From NCBI GenBank assembly GCA_040255525.1, contig JBDZVD010000022.1:7826-71825 (forward strand): 64,000 bases of DNA, in the 5' to 3' direction. The position numbers and the translations under genes were made by a program. This stretch comes from Rugosimonospora sp040255525. GTDB lineage: Bacteria; Actinomycetota; Actinomycetes; Mycobacteriales; Micromonosporaceae. The stretch's first letter is position 1; each line of letters starts with the position of its first letter. A model generated the notes under the pieces. That model was not told where the DNA came from, did no database searches, and saw only the letters and a list, made by a program, of their open reading frames with translations. Below, in pieces: positions 27,112 through 35,727 of the stretch.

Positions 27112-28071
27112 CTATGGGCGCTGCGTCGCGAGCGGTACGGTCGGGTCCGGCGGTGGCACCGGCTCCCCGACCGGCCCGCGTGGCGCGGGCTGCCGGTTGA
27201 TCGCCGGCGTCGGGCCACCCGCCACCCCGGTACCGACCGTCCCCGGCGGGTACAGCGACAGCGCGGCGAGCCGGTCGCACAGCTCCGCGGCGCTGGGCCG
27301 GCTGCTGGGATCGTTGGTCAGCCCGGCGCGCAGGACGTCGGTCAGCTCGACCGGGACGCCGGGCAGGTCCGGAACCGGCCGCTCGAACAGCTCCAGGATG
27401 GTCAGCAGGCTCGGATCGCGCTCCCGCGACCAGCGCGGCGGCCGGCCGGACAGCAGCGTGTACAGCGTGGCGCACAGCGAGTAGACGTCGGCGGCCGGCG
27501 ACGGGGCGCACGGCTGCCGGAACATCTCGCGCGGTGCGTACGCCGGAGTCAGCACGTCCAGCGTCGTCGACACGTCACGCGCCTCGGTCAGCACGGCGAG
27601 CCCGAAGTCCGCCAGCGTCGGTTCGCCGAACTCGGTGATCAGAATGTTGCCCGGCTTGACGTCGCGGTGCAGCACACCGACCTGGTGCGCGTCGGCCAGC
27701 GCGTCCGCGATCTTCACGCCGACGTCGCGCGCCTCCTGGGCGGTCAGCGGCCGCTCCCGGAGCAGGTCCGCGTACGATCCGGCGCACAGCTCCATCACCA
27801 GGTACGGGTGCCCGTCCTCGGTCACGCCGGCGTCGAACAGGTCGACCACGAACACATGGCTCGACATCCGGCCGGCCGCGCGCGCCTCGCGCAGGAACCG
27901 GCTGCGGTCGTGCTCGGTGGCCAGCGCCCGGTTCTCGATCTTGACGGCGACGCCCCGGCCGACCGACACCTGCTCGGCGCGGTACACGGTCGAGTAGCCG
28001 CCCCGCGCCAGGACCGCGAGCCCGGTGAGCCCGGGAACGGTCGGAGCGGCCGGCGAGGCGGGATCATTCAC
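27112..28071 (-). CDS. Soluble serine/threonine protein kinase (Hanks type)
   Basis: 319-aa kinase with ARGGYSTVYRA (Gly-rich loop), VAVK (ATP Lys), HRDVKPGN (catalytic loop), DFG and the APE-equivalent APRE. A kinase domain of about 265 residues is followed by a Pro-rich tail. There is no membrane segment or sensor domain, unlike PknB-type kinases. It follows the cyclase/AAA gene by 87 bp on the same strand, but GTG 28071 has its own TATTTT box exactly seven bases upstream, so it is probably made from its own leaderless transcript. Targets unknown. Confidence 0.9.
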   Translation of the reverse strand: MNDPASPAAPTVPGLTGLAVLARGGYSTVYRAEQVSVGRGVAVKIENRALATEHDRSRFLREARAAGRMSSHVFVVDLFDAGVTEDGHPYLVMELCAGSYADLLRERPLTAQEARDVGVKIADALADAHQVGVLHRDVKPGNILITEFGEPTLADFGLAVLTEARDVSTTLDVLTPAYAPREMFRQPCAPSPAADVYSLCATLYTLLSGRPPRWSRERDPSLLTILELFERPVPDLPGVPVELTDVLRAGLTNDPSSRPSAAELCDRLAALSLYPPGTVGTGVAGGPTPAINRQPAPRGPVGEPVPPPDPTVPLATQRP

Positions 28072-28158
28072 AGCTACAAAAATAACGCCCCGGGCGGCGC
28101 GGCCGGCGCCGCGGCCTGATCAAATCGCGGCGGGGCGACCCTCCCTGGCCGCACGACT

Positions 28159-31100
28159 CTACGGCGCCGCCGCCGATTGCGCGGCCGTTGGAAGGGTGCT
28201 CGCCGGACGGACCCCGTCCGGCCCACCCGGCGATTGACCGGCTCCGTCCGGGGTCAGCGACGCGAGCAACTCCTCGCTGGCGGCCCGCTCGCCGGTCTGC
28301 GACGACGAGTAGGCCGCCGCCACCGCCTCGCTGGCCGCGCGCCGGGCCTGGTCGTACTCGCCGGTCGCGGCCAGGCTCCTGGCCACTTCACGCAGCGCGA
28401 TCACCTGGCTACGAATGTCCTCGCCCGGCATCGCCGCCGCCCGCCGGGCCTGTTCCAGCGCGGCCGATGCGTCACCGGCGGCACGCAGCGCCGCCGCGTA
28501 CAGCGCCACGCCCTGCCGCCGGGAGAACAGCAGCGCGGGCTCGTCCGGCCGGCTGGCCACCGGTTCGAGCTGGCGGAGCGCGGCGCGCGCGTCACCGGCC
28601 GCCAGCCGGGCGGCGCCCAGTAGCACCCGCGGCCCGACCTGCGCCGGCTCGAACACGTCGTGCGGTTCGACCACCGCGAGCACCGCGAGAGCGTCCGCCT
28701 CGGCCCCCGCCGGGTCGTCACGCTCCAGGCTGACGAAGCCGCGAATGGTGCGGGCCATGCCGATGAGCAGCGGGTGCGCGGTCCGGTCGCCGTACGCGAG
28801 AGCATCGGTGAGCAGGTCGTACGCGTGGTCCAGCGAGCCCAGCCCGCGAGCGATCACCCCGCGTACCACCAGGGCGAGGCCCCGCCCCCAGTCGTCGGAC
28901 GCGGCGGCGAAGTCCCGGTACGCCCGGCGCGCCCCGCGGTCCGCCTCGGCCAGGTCGCCCAGTTCCGCCGCGGCGAACGCCTCCACCGCGCGCAGCGTGC
29001 CGACCGCCCACTGCTCACCAACCCGCTCGCCGAACGGCAGGAACGCCCGGGCCAGCCGGCGCGCCTCGGTCAGGCGACCGGCGAGCATCCGGGTGAACGC
29101 CGTGGTACCCCGCAGCCATGCCCGCCCGACCGGATCGCCCTGCTCGGCGAACAGCCGCACGGCACGGCCGAGGGCGGCATTGGCGGCGGCGAAGTCGCCG
29201 CGCGTGGTGGTGACCCAGGCCAGGTTCTGCAGCGACCACGCCTGGCTGCGCCGGTCCTGCGCACCGAGCGCGATCTCGTACGCGCCGCCGAACCGGTCGC
29301 CGGCCTCGGCCAGCCGGCCGCCGAGGAAGTCCGCCATGCCCAGGCGGCGCAGCGCCTCGGCCGCCGCCGGTGCGAGCCCGGCTCCGGTGGCCTCCTCGAG
29401 CGCTTCCTGGAACGTCGCGTACGAGCGGTCGACGTCGCCGAGCTGCCGGTACGCCCGGCCCGCCAGGAGCAGGGCCGCGACCCGGCTGGCCACGTCGTCC
29501 CCCGCGTTCGCGCTGATCTTCTCGGCGTACCCGAGCGTCTCCGCCGCGCGGCCGAGCTGCAACAGCGCCCGGGCGTGCACCAGCCGGTCGGCCGGCGGCA
29601 GCGCCTCACCGGCCAGCGCGCCGGCCCGCTCCGCGTACTTCACCGCCTGTGCGGGCTCACCCGCCGCCACGGCACGCCGGCTGGACCGGCCGAGGGCGGC
29701 CACACCGAGCGGGGCGACCGTCCGGGCGTCCGCCTCCGGCCGCAGCCCCACCGCGTCGGCCAGGCTCGTGGCCCGTTCGACGTGTTCGGCGACGAACGCG
29801 TCGCGCGCCTCGGCGGACATCCCGGCGGGTCCTTCCCCGGAGGCGGCCCACCGGGCGAGGTTGGCGTGCCGCTCGGCGAGGTCGGCCTTGCCGATGCCGG
29901 CGTACGCGGCCTCCCGCATCAGCGGTGTGGCGAACGCGTACCCGGTGCGCAGCCGGCGCAGCATCCGGCGCTGGAGAAGCTCCTCGATCGCCCGTTCCAG
30001 CTCCACCGCCGCGACCTCGACCGGGCGCACGTCGCGTCCGGTACGGGTCTCCCGCAGCGCGCCGAGCGCACCCGCCGGTACCGTGTCGCCGACCACGGCC
30101 GCGTCGCGGAGTACCGAACGAGCGTCCGGCGGCAGCGCGTCGATCCGGGCGGCGAGTACCGCGGCCAGGTCGCGGGAGAGCAGCCGGCCGCCCAGCGAAC
30201 CGGGCGCGAGCCGCCAACCGGCCGGCTGCGCGGCAGTACCGGTCGCCTCCGCACCCGCGTCGTTCGCCGGTCGGCCGCGGCCACGTTCCGCCGCCGGGAC
30301 GGTCGCGGCCCCTGTCTGCGGGGCGAGGCGCTGTGCCGGCGGCCGGGTCGGGGTCAGCCCGCCACGCTCAAGCAGCAGCGTGACCAGTTCGGCAAGGTAG
30401 AACGGGTTGCCCTGGGCGGTCGCCAGCAGGCGGTCCTCATCCTGCTGGGGCAGGCGGCCGCTTTCCAGGTACGACCCGAGCAGCCGGCTCGCGTCCGCAC
30501 CGCGCAGCGGCGGCAGCGTGCTCACCTCGGCGTCGGCGAGCCGGGTCAGCACCCCCGCCGGGCGCACCAGCTCGGGCCGGCCGAGCAGCAGCACCAGTAC
30601 CGGGCCGGTCAGCCGGGACAGCGTCGCGCCCAGCGCGTCGACCGTCTCCGGTGTCGCGTCGTGCAGGTCATCAATGATCATGACCAGTGGGGTTTCCCTG
30701 GCCAACGCGCTGAACAGGTCGGCGACCGTCGCCGGGACCGCCTCGACGTCGGAGCGCTCCCGTGCGGCGCCGGGCGGCCCCTCGATGCGGGTCATGTCGC
30801 TGTACCCGAGCAGGGTCAGCAGCAGTTCGCTGGACGGGCTCTGCACGTCCGGAGCGACCTTGGCCAGGCGGGTACCGAGCCGGCGCAGCCGTTCCTCGAC
30901 CGCCGCACGGGTGGCGTCCGCCGACAGTTCGGGTGGCAGGCCGATCGCGATCCGTACCAGATCGGCCAGCGGCGCCAGCCGGCGCAGCTCACCGAACGCC
31001 GCGCAGTGCACGCTCAGCACCCGCGGCGGGCCGACCTCGTACCGCGCGACCAGGCGCTCGACCTCGGCCGCGAACCGGCTCTTGCCCAGCCCGGCCTCGC

Positions 31101-31878
31101 CGGTGAAGACCAGCAGCCGCGGCTCCTCCCGGTCCACCACCTCGGCGAGCCGGCTGGCCACCCGGGCCAGCTCGGTCTCCCGGCCCACGAACGGCGCCTC
31201 GTCCCCGATGCCGGAGCGGGTGCCCGGCGCGTCCAGCAGACCCAGCAGTTCGTACGCCTCGACCGGCTGCCGCTTGCCCTTGAGCCGCAACGGGCGCAGG
31301 TGCCGCCAGGAGGCCAGGTGCCGGCTGCTCGAGGTGGTGCGCTCGCCGGCGTAGATCGCGCCGATCGCGGCCGCGTCGGCCAGCCGCGCCGCGGTGTTGA
31401 CCGTGTCGCCGATGACCGTGTACTCCAGGGCGGCCTGCACACCGGCCACCACCTGGCCGGTGTTGAGCCCCACCCGCAGCCCGAGCGGCGCACCGCCGCC
31501 CCGCTCGTCGTCGAGTACCCGCCGCACGGCGCGCTGCATGGACAGCGCCGCCCGTACCGCCCGCTCCGCGTCGTCCTCGTGCGCCACCGGCGCACCGAAA
31601 ACCGCCATGATCCCGTCGCCGGTCAGTTTGTCCACGTGACCGCCGAATGTCTTGACCGCCCCGGCCAGCGCGGCGAGCACCCGGTCGGTGACCGCGCCCA
31701 CCCGCTCGGGGTCAAGATCTTCGGCCCACGCGGTGAAGTCCGAGAGGTCGCCGAAGAGCACAGTGACGATCCGCCGCTCGGTCGCCGGCAGCGTCGCGGC
31801 AGCCGGAAGCGCCGCGCCGCAATGGTGGCAGAACCGGGCGCCGGGTACAGCGACAGTTCCACACACCGGGCAGGTCAC
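28159..31878 (-). CDS. Adenylate/guanylate cyclase domain protein with AAA ATPase and TPR-like repeats
   Basis: 1239-aa signalling protein. An N-terminal zinc ribbon (CPVCG and CHHCG, residues 3-24) leads into a class III cyclase domain (about 38-200): FGDLSDFT and KLTGDGIMAVFGAP give the two metal-binding Asp. An AAA/STAND-type ATPase follows with Walker A TGEAGLGKSR (about 258-267) and Walker B VMIIDDLHD. The last 500 residues are Ala-rich helical repeats resembling TPRs. The layout matches large actinobacterial cyclase-ATPase proteins of unknown signal. GTG 31878 overlaps the stop of the MBL gene (GTGA), showing coupling. cAMP made here could feed Crp 9 kb away; that link is inference. Confidence 0.88.
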   Translation of the reverse strand: MTCPVCGTVAVPGARFCHHCGAALPAAATLPATERRIVTVLFGDLSDFTAWAEDLDPERVGAVTDRVLAALAGAVKTFGGHVDKLTGDGIMAVFGAPVAHEDDAERAVRAALSMQRAVRRVLDDERGGGAPLGLRVGLNTGQVVAGVQAALEYTVIGDTVNTAARLADAAAIGAIYAGERTTSSSRHLASWRHLRPLRLKGKRQPVEAYELLGLLDAPGTRSGIGDEAPFVGRETELARVASRLAEVVDREEPRLLVFTGEAGLGKSRFAAEVERLVARYEVGPPRVLSVHCAAFGELRRLAPLADLVRIAIGLPPELSADATRAAVEERLRRLGTRLAKVAPDVQSPSSELLLTLLGYSDMTRIEGPPGAARERSDVEAVPATVADLFSALARETPLVMIIDDLHDATPETVDALGATLSRLTGPVLVLLLGRPELVRPAGVLTRLADAEVSTLPPLRGADASRLLGSYLESGRLPQQDEDRLLATAQGNPFYLAELVTLLLERGGLTPTRPPAQRLAPQTGAATVPAAERGRGRPANDAGAEATGTAAQPAGWRLAPGSLGGRLLSRDLAAVLAARIDALPPDARSVLRDAAVVGDTVPAGALGALRETRTGRDVRPVEVAAVELERAIEELLQRRMLRRLRTGYAFATPLMREAAYAGIGKADLAERHANLARWAASGEGPAGMSAEARDAFVAEHVERATSLADAVGLRPEADARTVAPLGVAALGRSSRRAVAAGEPAQAVKYAERAGALAGEALPPADRLVHARALLQLGRAAETLGYAEKISANAGDDVASRVAALLLAGRAYRQLGDVDRSYATFQEALEEATGAGLAPAAAEALRRLGMADFLGGRLAEAGDRFGGAYEIALGAQDRRSQAWSLQNLAWVTTTRGDFAAANAALGRAVRLFAEQGDPVGRAWLRGTTAFTRMLAGRLTEARRLARAFLPFGERVGEQWAVGTLRAVEAFAAAELGDLAEADRGARRAYRDFAAASDDWGRGLALVVRGVIARGLGSLDHAYDLLTDALAYGDRTAHPLLIGMARTIRGFVSLERDDPAGAEADALAVLAVVEPHDVFEPAQVGPRVLLGAARLAAGDARAALRQLEPVASRPDEPALLFSRRQGVALYAAALRAAGDASAALEQARRAAAMPGEDIRSQVIALREVARSLAATGEYDQARRAASEAVAAAYSSSQTGERAASEELLASLTPDGAGQSPGGPDGVRPASTLPTAAQSAAAP

Positions 31879-32627
31879 GACGTGTCCCAACGCACATCTG
31901 TGGCCGGAGATTCCGCCGCGAGGTAGGCGAGTTGCGCGCGCACCGACAATTCCGCGGCCGGCCACACCGCCCGGTCGACGTCCGCGTACACGATCTCCAC
32001 CACCTGGCCGGCGGTGGTCGCGCCGGCGGCGAGGGCGCTGCGGACCTGGTCCAACCGCGCCTTGCGGTGCTCCAGGTAGTGCCGGGCGGCGGCCGCGCAG
32101 TCGGCCAGCGCCGGACCGTGCCCGGGGAGCGCCGGGATCGGGCCGAGGTCCCGCAGCAGCTCCAGGCTGCGCAGATAGTCGCCGAGGTCGCCGTCGGGGT
32201 ACGCGACGACGGTGGTACCGCGACCGAGGATCGTGTCCCCGGTCAGCACCGCCCGTTCTCCGTCCAGTTCAACCAGAAAGCACACCGAGTCACCGGTGTG
32301 CCCGGGCGTCGCGATCCGCTCCACACCGGGCGACTCGTCCATCACCACGGCGCCGGTCAGCTCGATCAGCCGGCTCACCCCTTCGGTGTGGTCGTGGTGC
32401 CCGTGGGTCAGCAGGATGCCGGCCACCGGCCCCTGGTCGGCCAGCGCCGCCAGGTGCCCCTCGTCGAGCGGGCCCGGATCCACGACCACGCAGCTGCTCA
32501 CCCCGGCCGGGCGCAGCACCCAGGTGTTCGTGCCGTCCAGGGTCATCGGTCCCGGATTGGGCGCGCGGACCAGCCTCGCCCATGAAGGTAGCTGGTCCGC
32601 CACCCCAACCACGGGTTCGCCTGCCAT
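31875..32627 (-). CDS. MBL-fold metallo-hydrolase (Rv3677c-like, LACTB2-type)
   Basis: 250-aa metallo-beta-lactamase fold hydrolase. THGHHDHTEG provides the HxHxDH zinc motif, with further ligands in TPGHTGDS, LTGDTILG and PGHGP. The C-terminal helical region resembles LACTB2-type proteins, some of which are RNases; the substrate here is unknown. TACGAT stands exactly seven bases before the ATG (leaderless pattern). Overlaps the cyclase start by four bases. It corresponds to Rv3677c, next to ridA as in mycobacteria. Confidence 0.88.
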   Translation of the reverse strand: MAGEPVVGVADQLPSWARLVRAPNPGPMTLDGTNTWVLRPAGVSSCVVVDPGPLDEGHLAALADQGPVAGILLTHGHHDHTEGVSRLIELTGAVVMDESPGVERIATPGHTGDSVCFLVELDGERAVLTGDTILGRGTTVVAYPDGDLGDYLRSLELLRDLGPIPALPGHGPALADCAAAARHYLEHRKARLDQVRSALAAGATTAGQVVEIVYADVDRAVWPAAELSVRAQLAYLAAESPATDVRWDTS

Positions 32628-32647
32628 GGCTGTGATCGTACGGCGCC

Positions 32648-32680
32648 CAGCCGGCCGTGCCAGCCGGCCGTGCCAGCCGG
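32648..32680. repeat. 13-bp tandem repeat between ridA and the MBL gene
   Basis: CAGCCGGCCGTGC occurs twice in tandem with a partial third copy, in the 54-bp gap. Short and GC-rich; it may just be slippage. Confidence 0.6.
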
Positions 32681-32681
32681 C

Positions 32682-33137
32682 TCAGGCCACCTCGAGGATC
32701 GCCTCGACCTCGACCGGGGTGTTCAGCGGCAGTTCGGCCACCCCGACCGCGCTGCGCGCGTGGTGCCCCGCCTCGCCGAACACGGCGCCGAACAGCTCGG
32801 ACGCGCCGTTGATCACCTGCGACTGGCCGGCGAAGCCCTCGGCGGACGCGACGAATCCGACCACCTTCACCACCTTGACCACGTTCTCCAGCCCGACCAG
32901 CGCGTCGACCGCGGCCAGCACGTTCAGGGCGCACCGCTGGGCGAGGTCTTTCGCCTGCTCAGGGGAGACTCCGGCACCCACCTTGCCGCTCGCGAGCAGC
33001 TTGCCGTCGGCTGTCGGAACCTGGCCGGAGACGTAGACGTGCTTGCCGGTCTGCACCGCCGGCACGTACGCGGCGACCGGCGGGGCCACCTGGGGCAGCT
33101 CCAGGCCGAGTTCGGCGAGCTTGGCGTACGGGTCCAC
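32682..33137 (-). CDS. RidA family protein (reactive enamine/imine deaminase)
   Basis: 151-aa YjgF/YER057c/UK114 protein. Canonical RidA hydrolyses 2-aminoacrylate and related imines released by PLP enzymes. Seen here are VQTGKHVYVSGQVP, VVKVVGFVAS and the C-terminal VEVEAILEVA. The catalytic Arg of true RidA (in the RATV-type motif) is not evident near HHARSAVGVAELP, so it is better placed in the longer Rid subfamily typified by Rv3678c. GTG start directly abuts the DUF4177 stop, with GGAGG upstream. Confidence 0.85.
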   Translation of the reverse strand: MDPYAKLAELGLELPQVAPPVAAYVPAVQTGKHVYVSGQVPTADGKLLASGKVGAGVSPEQAKDLAQRCALNVLAAVDALVGLENVVKVVKVVGFVASAEGFAGQSQVINGASELFGAVFGEAGHHARSAVGVAELPLNTPVEVEAILEVA

Positions 33138-33296
33138 TCACGCCTCCTTCGGGCGCTTCAGGTAGGCGACCAGTTGCTCCGGGTTCGGCCCCGGAATCAC
33201 GGCCACCAGCTCCCAGCCATCGGAGCCCCAGTTGTCCAGAATCTGCTTGGTCGCGTGCACCAGCAACGGTACGGTCGCGTACTCCCACTTCTGCAT
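33138..33296 (-). CDS. DUF4177 small protein
   Basis: 52 residues starting MQKWEYATVPLLVH and containing NWGSDGWELVAV, the DUF4177 pattern. Cytoplasmic, function unknown. It heads the leftward run DUF4177-ridA-MBL-cyclase, and its TGA is contiguous with the ridA GTG. The mycobacterial neighbour of RidA, Rv3678A, is a small protein of the same kind by my recollection. Confidence 0.85.
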   Translation of the reverse strand: MQKWEYATVPLLVHATKQILDNWGSDGWELVAVIPGPNPEQLVAYLKRPKEA

Positions 33297-33427
33297 GGAG
33301 CCATCTTGCAGCAGGCGCGGGACAGACCGGCGCCGGCATCGGTCGTTAGGCTCGTGGCGCCGTTTCCGATCTCGCGCTCCGGATTCGACCGTTTCAGCCC
33401 CGTTCGGCACCACGACAAGGTGAGAAC

Positions 33428-34504
33428 ATGACCGAGCTGCCCCCTCAGGACCCGACCGAACCGACCGTGCCGGCCTCGACGGACGGTCGACGTCCGGCGC
33501 CGACCGGCGAATCCGGGCCGGCCGAAGCGGGGGTACCGGCACCCACCGAACCGCCGTCGTTGAACCGGTCGCCCGTTCCCGGATCGGCCGAGGCGCCGGT
33601 ACCGGCCCAGCGCCCGGCACCCGCGCCGGCCGCCGAGGTCCCGGCGCAAGCCGCCGAGGCTCCGGCCGGCCCGAACGCGGGCGAGGCGCCGGCAGCGCCG
33701 GTACCCGTAGCGAGCGGTGAGGCGCCGGCCCAGCCGGCCGCCCCGGTACCGGCACCGTGGCCAGCGGGGCCGTGGGCGGCGGCGCCCCTGCCGGCCGGTC
33801 AGGTACCGGCCCGGCCCGGCGCTCCGGTACCGCCCGGGACGCCCCTACCGCCCGGGGTGAACCCGGCGACCGTGACGGCGATGACCCAGCCGGCCGGGTA
33901 CCCGCCGGCGGCCGGTACGCCCCCCACGACCTGGAGCGCCCCCGGCATGCCCGCCGGCCAGCCACCCGTCGGGTACCCGCCCGCCCCGAACCAGTACGCC
34001 GCCCCCGGGTACCCGCCTGCCTACCCACCCTCGTTCCCGCCGGCCGAGCAGCCGCCCGCGGGGAAGCGGCGCGGCCTGGTGATCGGGATCGTGGCCGCGG
34101 CCCTGGTCGTGGTGCTCGGTGGCGGAGGCGCCGCCGCCTACCTCGGGACCCGCGACACGACCAAGGGGCAGGCCAGCCCGTCCAGCGCGATCGACGGCTT
34201 CCTGACCGCCGTGTACACCGACAACGACGTGAGCAGGGCGAGCACCTATGTCTGCGCGCAGGCGCGTGACCGGGCGAAGCTCACCACCAAGATCAACCAG
34301 ATCAGGCAGCAGGACTCCGGGTACGAAAGCGCCAAGTACAGCTGGAGCACGCCGAAGACCGTGCAGACCCGCAAGGACGAGACGATCCTGACCACCACCG
34401 TGACGCTGCGCACCGCCGAGGAGCAGAAGGCGACCCAGAACCTCCGCTTCGTGACCACCCGGAGCAACGGCTGGTTCGTCTGCGAGATCCAGCAGACCCA
34501 GTGA
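33428..34504 (+). CDS. Proline/alanine-rich single-pass membrane protein
   Basis: 358 aa: a disordered Pro/Ala-rich cytoplasmic tail (1-215), one membrane helix (about 217-240, GLVIGIVAAALVVVLGGGG) and a roughly 110-residue extracytoplasmic domain. That domain (SAIDGFLTAVYTDND, YVCAQARD, GWFVCEIQQ) has two Cys that may form a disulfide and resembles NTF2-like or DUF4878-type lumazine-like folds of actinobacterial membrane proteins. Function unknown. AAGGTGAG lies before the ATG. Divergent from DUF4177, 68 bp before the first ArsA-type gene. Confidence 0.75.
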   Translation: MTELPPQDPTEPTVPASTDGRRPAPTGESGPAEAGVPAPTEPPSLNRSPVPGSAEAPVPAQRPAPAPAAEVPAQAAEAPAGPNAGEAPAAPVPVASGEAPAQPAAPVPAPWPAGPWAAAPLPAGQVPARPGAPVPPGTPLPPGVNPATVTAMTQPAGYPPAAGTPPTTWSAPGMPAGQPPVGYPPAPNQYAAPGYPPAYPPSFPPAEQPPAGKRRGLVIGIVAAALVVVLGGGGAAAYLGTRDTTKGQASPSSAIDGFLTAVYTDNDVSRASTYVCAQARDRAKLTTKINQIRQQDSGYESAKYSWSTPKTVQTRKDETILTTTVTLRTAEEQKATQNLRFVTTRSNGWFVCEIQQTQ

Positions 34505-34546
34505 TGCTCGGCGAACCGGGCGCCACGGCGGAGGTACCGTCTCAGT

Positions 34547-35560
34547 GTGCGATCAGGCCGTTCCGATGACTCCGCCGCAGCGACCTCGCTGAGGACCCGG
34601 TCGTGGCCTGCGCGGCTACACGTCGTGACCGGCAAGGGCGGCACCGGCAAGACCACCGTGGCCGCCGCCCTCGCCCTCGCGCTGGCCGGCAACGGCCGCC
34701 GTACGCTGCTGGTCGAGGTCGAGGGGCGGCAGGGGATCGCCCAGCTCTTCGGCACCGAACCGCTGCCGTACGCGGAGCGCCGCATCGCCACCACCACCGA
34801 CGGCAGTGAGGTCCGGGCCCTGGCCGTGGACCCGGAAGAGGCGCTGCTGGAGTACCTCGACATGTTCTACAAGCTCGGCGTGGCCGGCCGGGCGCTGCGC
34901 AAGCTCGGCGCGATCGACTTCGCCACGACGATCGCGCCCGGCCTGCGGGACATCCTGCTCACCGGCAAGGTCAAGGAGGCCACGACCCGCACCGAAGGGG
35001 GTCGGCGGGTGTACGACGCGGTGATCCTGGACGCGCCGCCCACCGGCCGGATCGGCCGGTTCCTGAACGTGACGGCGGAGGCCGCGCGGCTGGCCAGGGT
35101 GGGGCCGATCAAGAACCAGAGCGAGGGCGTGGCGGCCATCCTGCGGTCCCCGATGACCGCCGTGCACGTGGTCAGCCTGCTGGAGGAGATGCCGGTTCAG
35201 GAGACCGCGGATGCGATCGCCGAGCTGTCCGCTCTCAAGATCTCGGTGGGCAACGTCATCATCAACGGCAGCCAGCCTCCGCTTCTGACCGAGGGCCGGG
35301 TGAGCCAGGCCGAGTTGAAGCGCGGGCTGGTCGCCGCCGGCCTGCCCGCCGACCGGGAGACGGTCACCGGCCTGCGCACCGAGGCGGAGGCGCACCTGAC
35401 CCGGCGGGCAGTCGAGGAGGCGCTGCGGGAGGAACTCAAGGCGCTCGGCCGGCCGGTCATCGAGCTACCGTCGCTGGCCGGCGGGGTGGACCGGGAGGGC
35501 CTGACCACTCTCGCGGACACCCTGCGGCAACGGAGCCCGGGCGCGGATACGCTCGGGTAA
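34547..35560 (+). CDS. ArsA/Get3-like ATPase, first of a pair (Rv3679-like)
   Basis: 337-aa P-loop ATPase with the deviant Walker A GKGGTGKT (about residues 29-36) and the switch-type DAPPTGRIGRFL. In M. tuberculosis the pair Rv3679-Rv3680 forms a heteromeric ATPase complex (reported as BagAB) linked to glycerol and nitric-oxide stress; arsenite transport is not implied, since no Cys metal site or ArsB is seen. GTG 34547 has TACCGT exactly six bases upstream (leaderless pattern). Confidence 0.88.
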   Translation: MRSGRSDDSAAATSLRTRSWPARLHVVTGKGGTGKTTVAAALALALAGNGRRTLLVEVEGRQGIAQLFGTEPLPYAERRIATTTDGSEVRALAVDPEEALLEYLDMFYKLGVAGRALRKLGAIDFATTIAPGLRDILLTGKVKEATTRTEGGRRVYDAVILDAPPTGRIGRFLNVTAEAARLARVGPIKNQSEGVAAILRSPMTAVHVVSLLEEMPVQETADAIAELSALKISVGNVIINGSQPPLLTEGRVSQAELKRGLVAAGLPADRETVTGLRTEAEAHLTRRAVEEALREELKALGRPVIELPSLAGGVDREGLTTLADTLRQRSPGADTLG

Positions 35561-35727
35561 TAACGTGGGGTCGCCAGCGACGGCGAGGAACGAGCCGGTG
35601 CCGTCGGGCGAGCGCACTGAGGAAGGACCGTGGTCGCCCGTGCCGGCGGAACGAGCCGGCGCAATCCGGCGGCCTGAGCAGGAACGACGTGGTCGCCAGC
35701 GGTGGCAGGGCCGCCAGCGGAGGGAAC

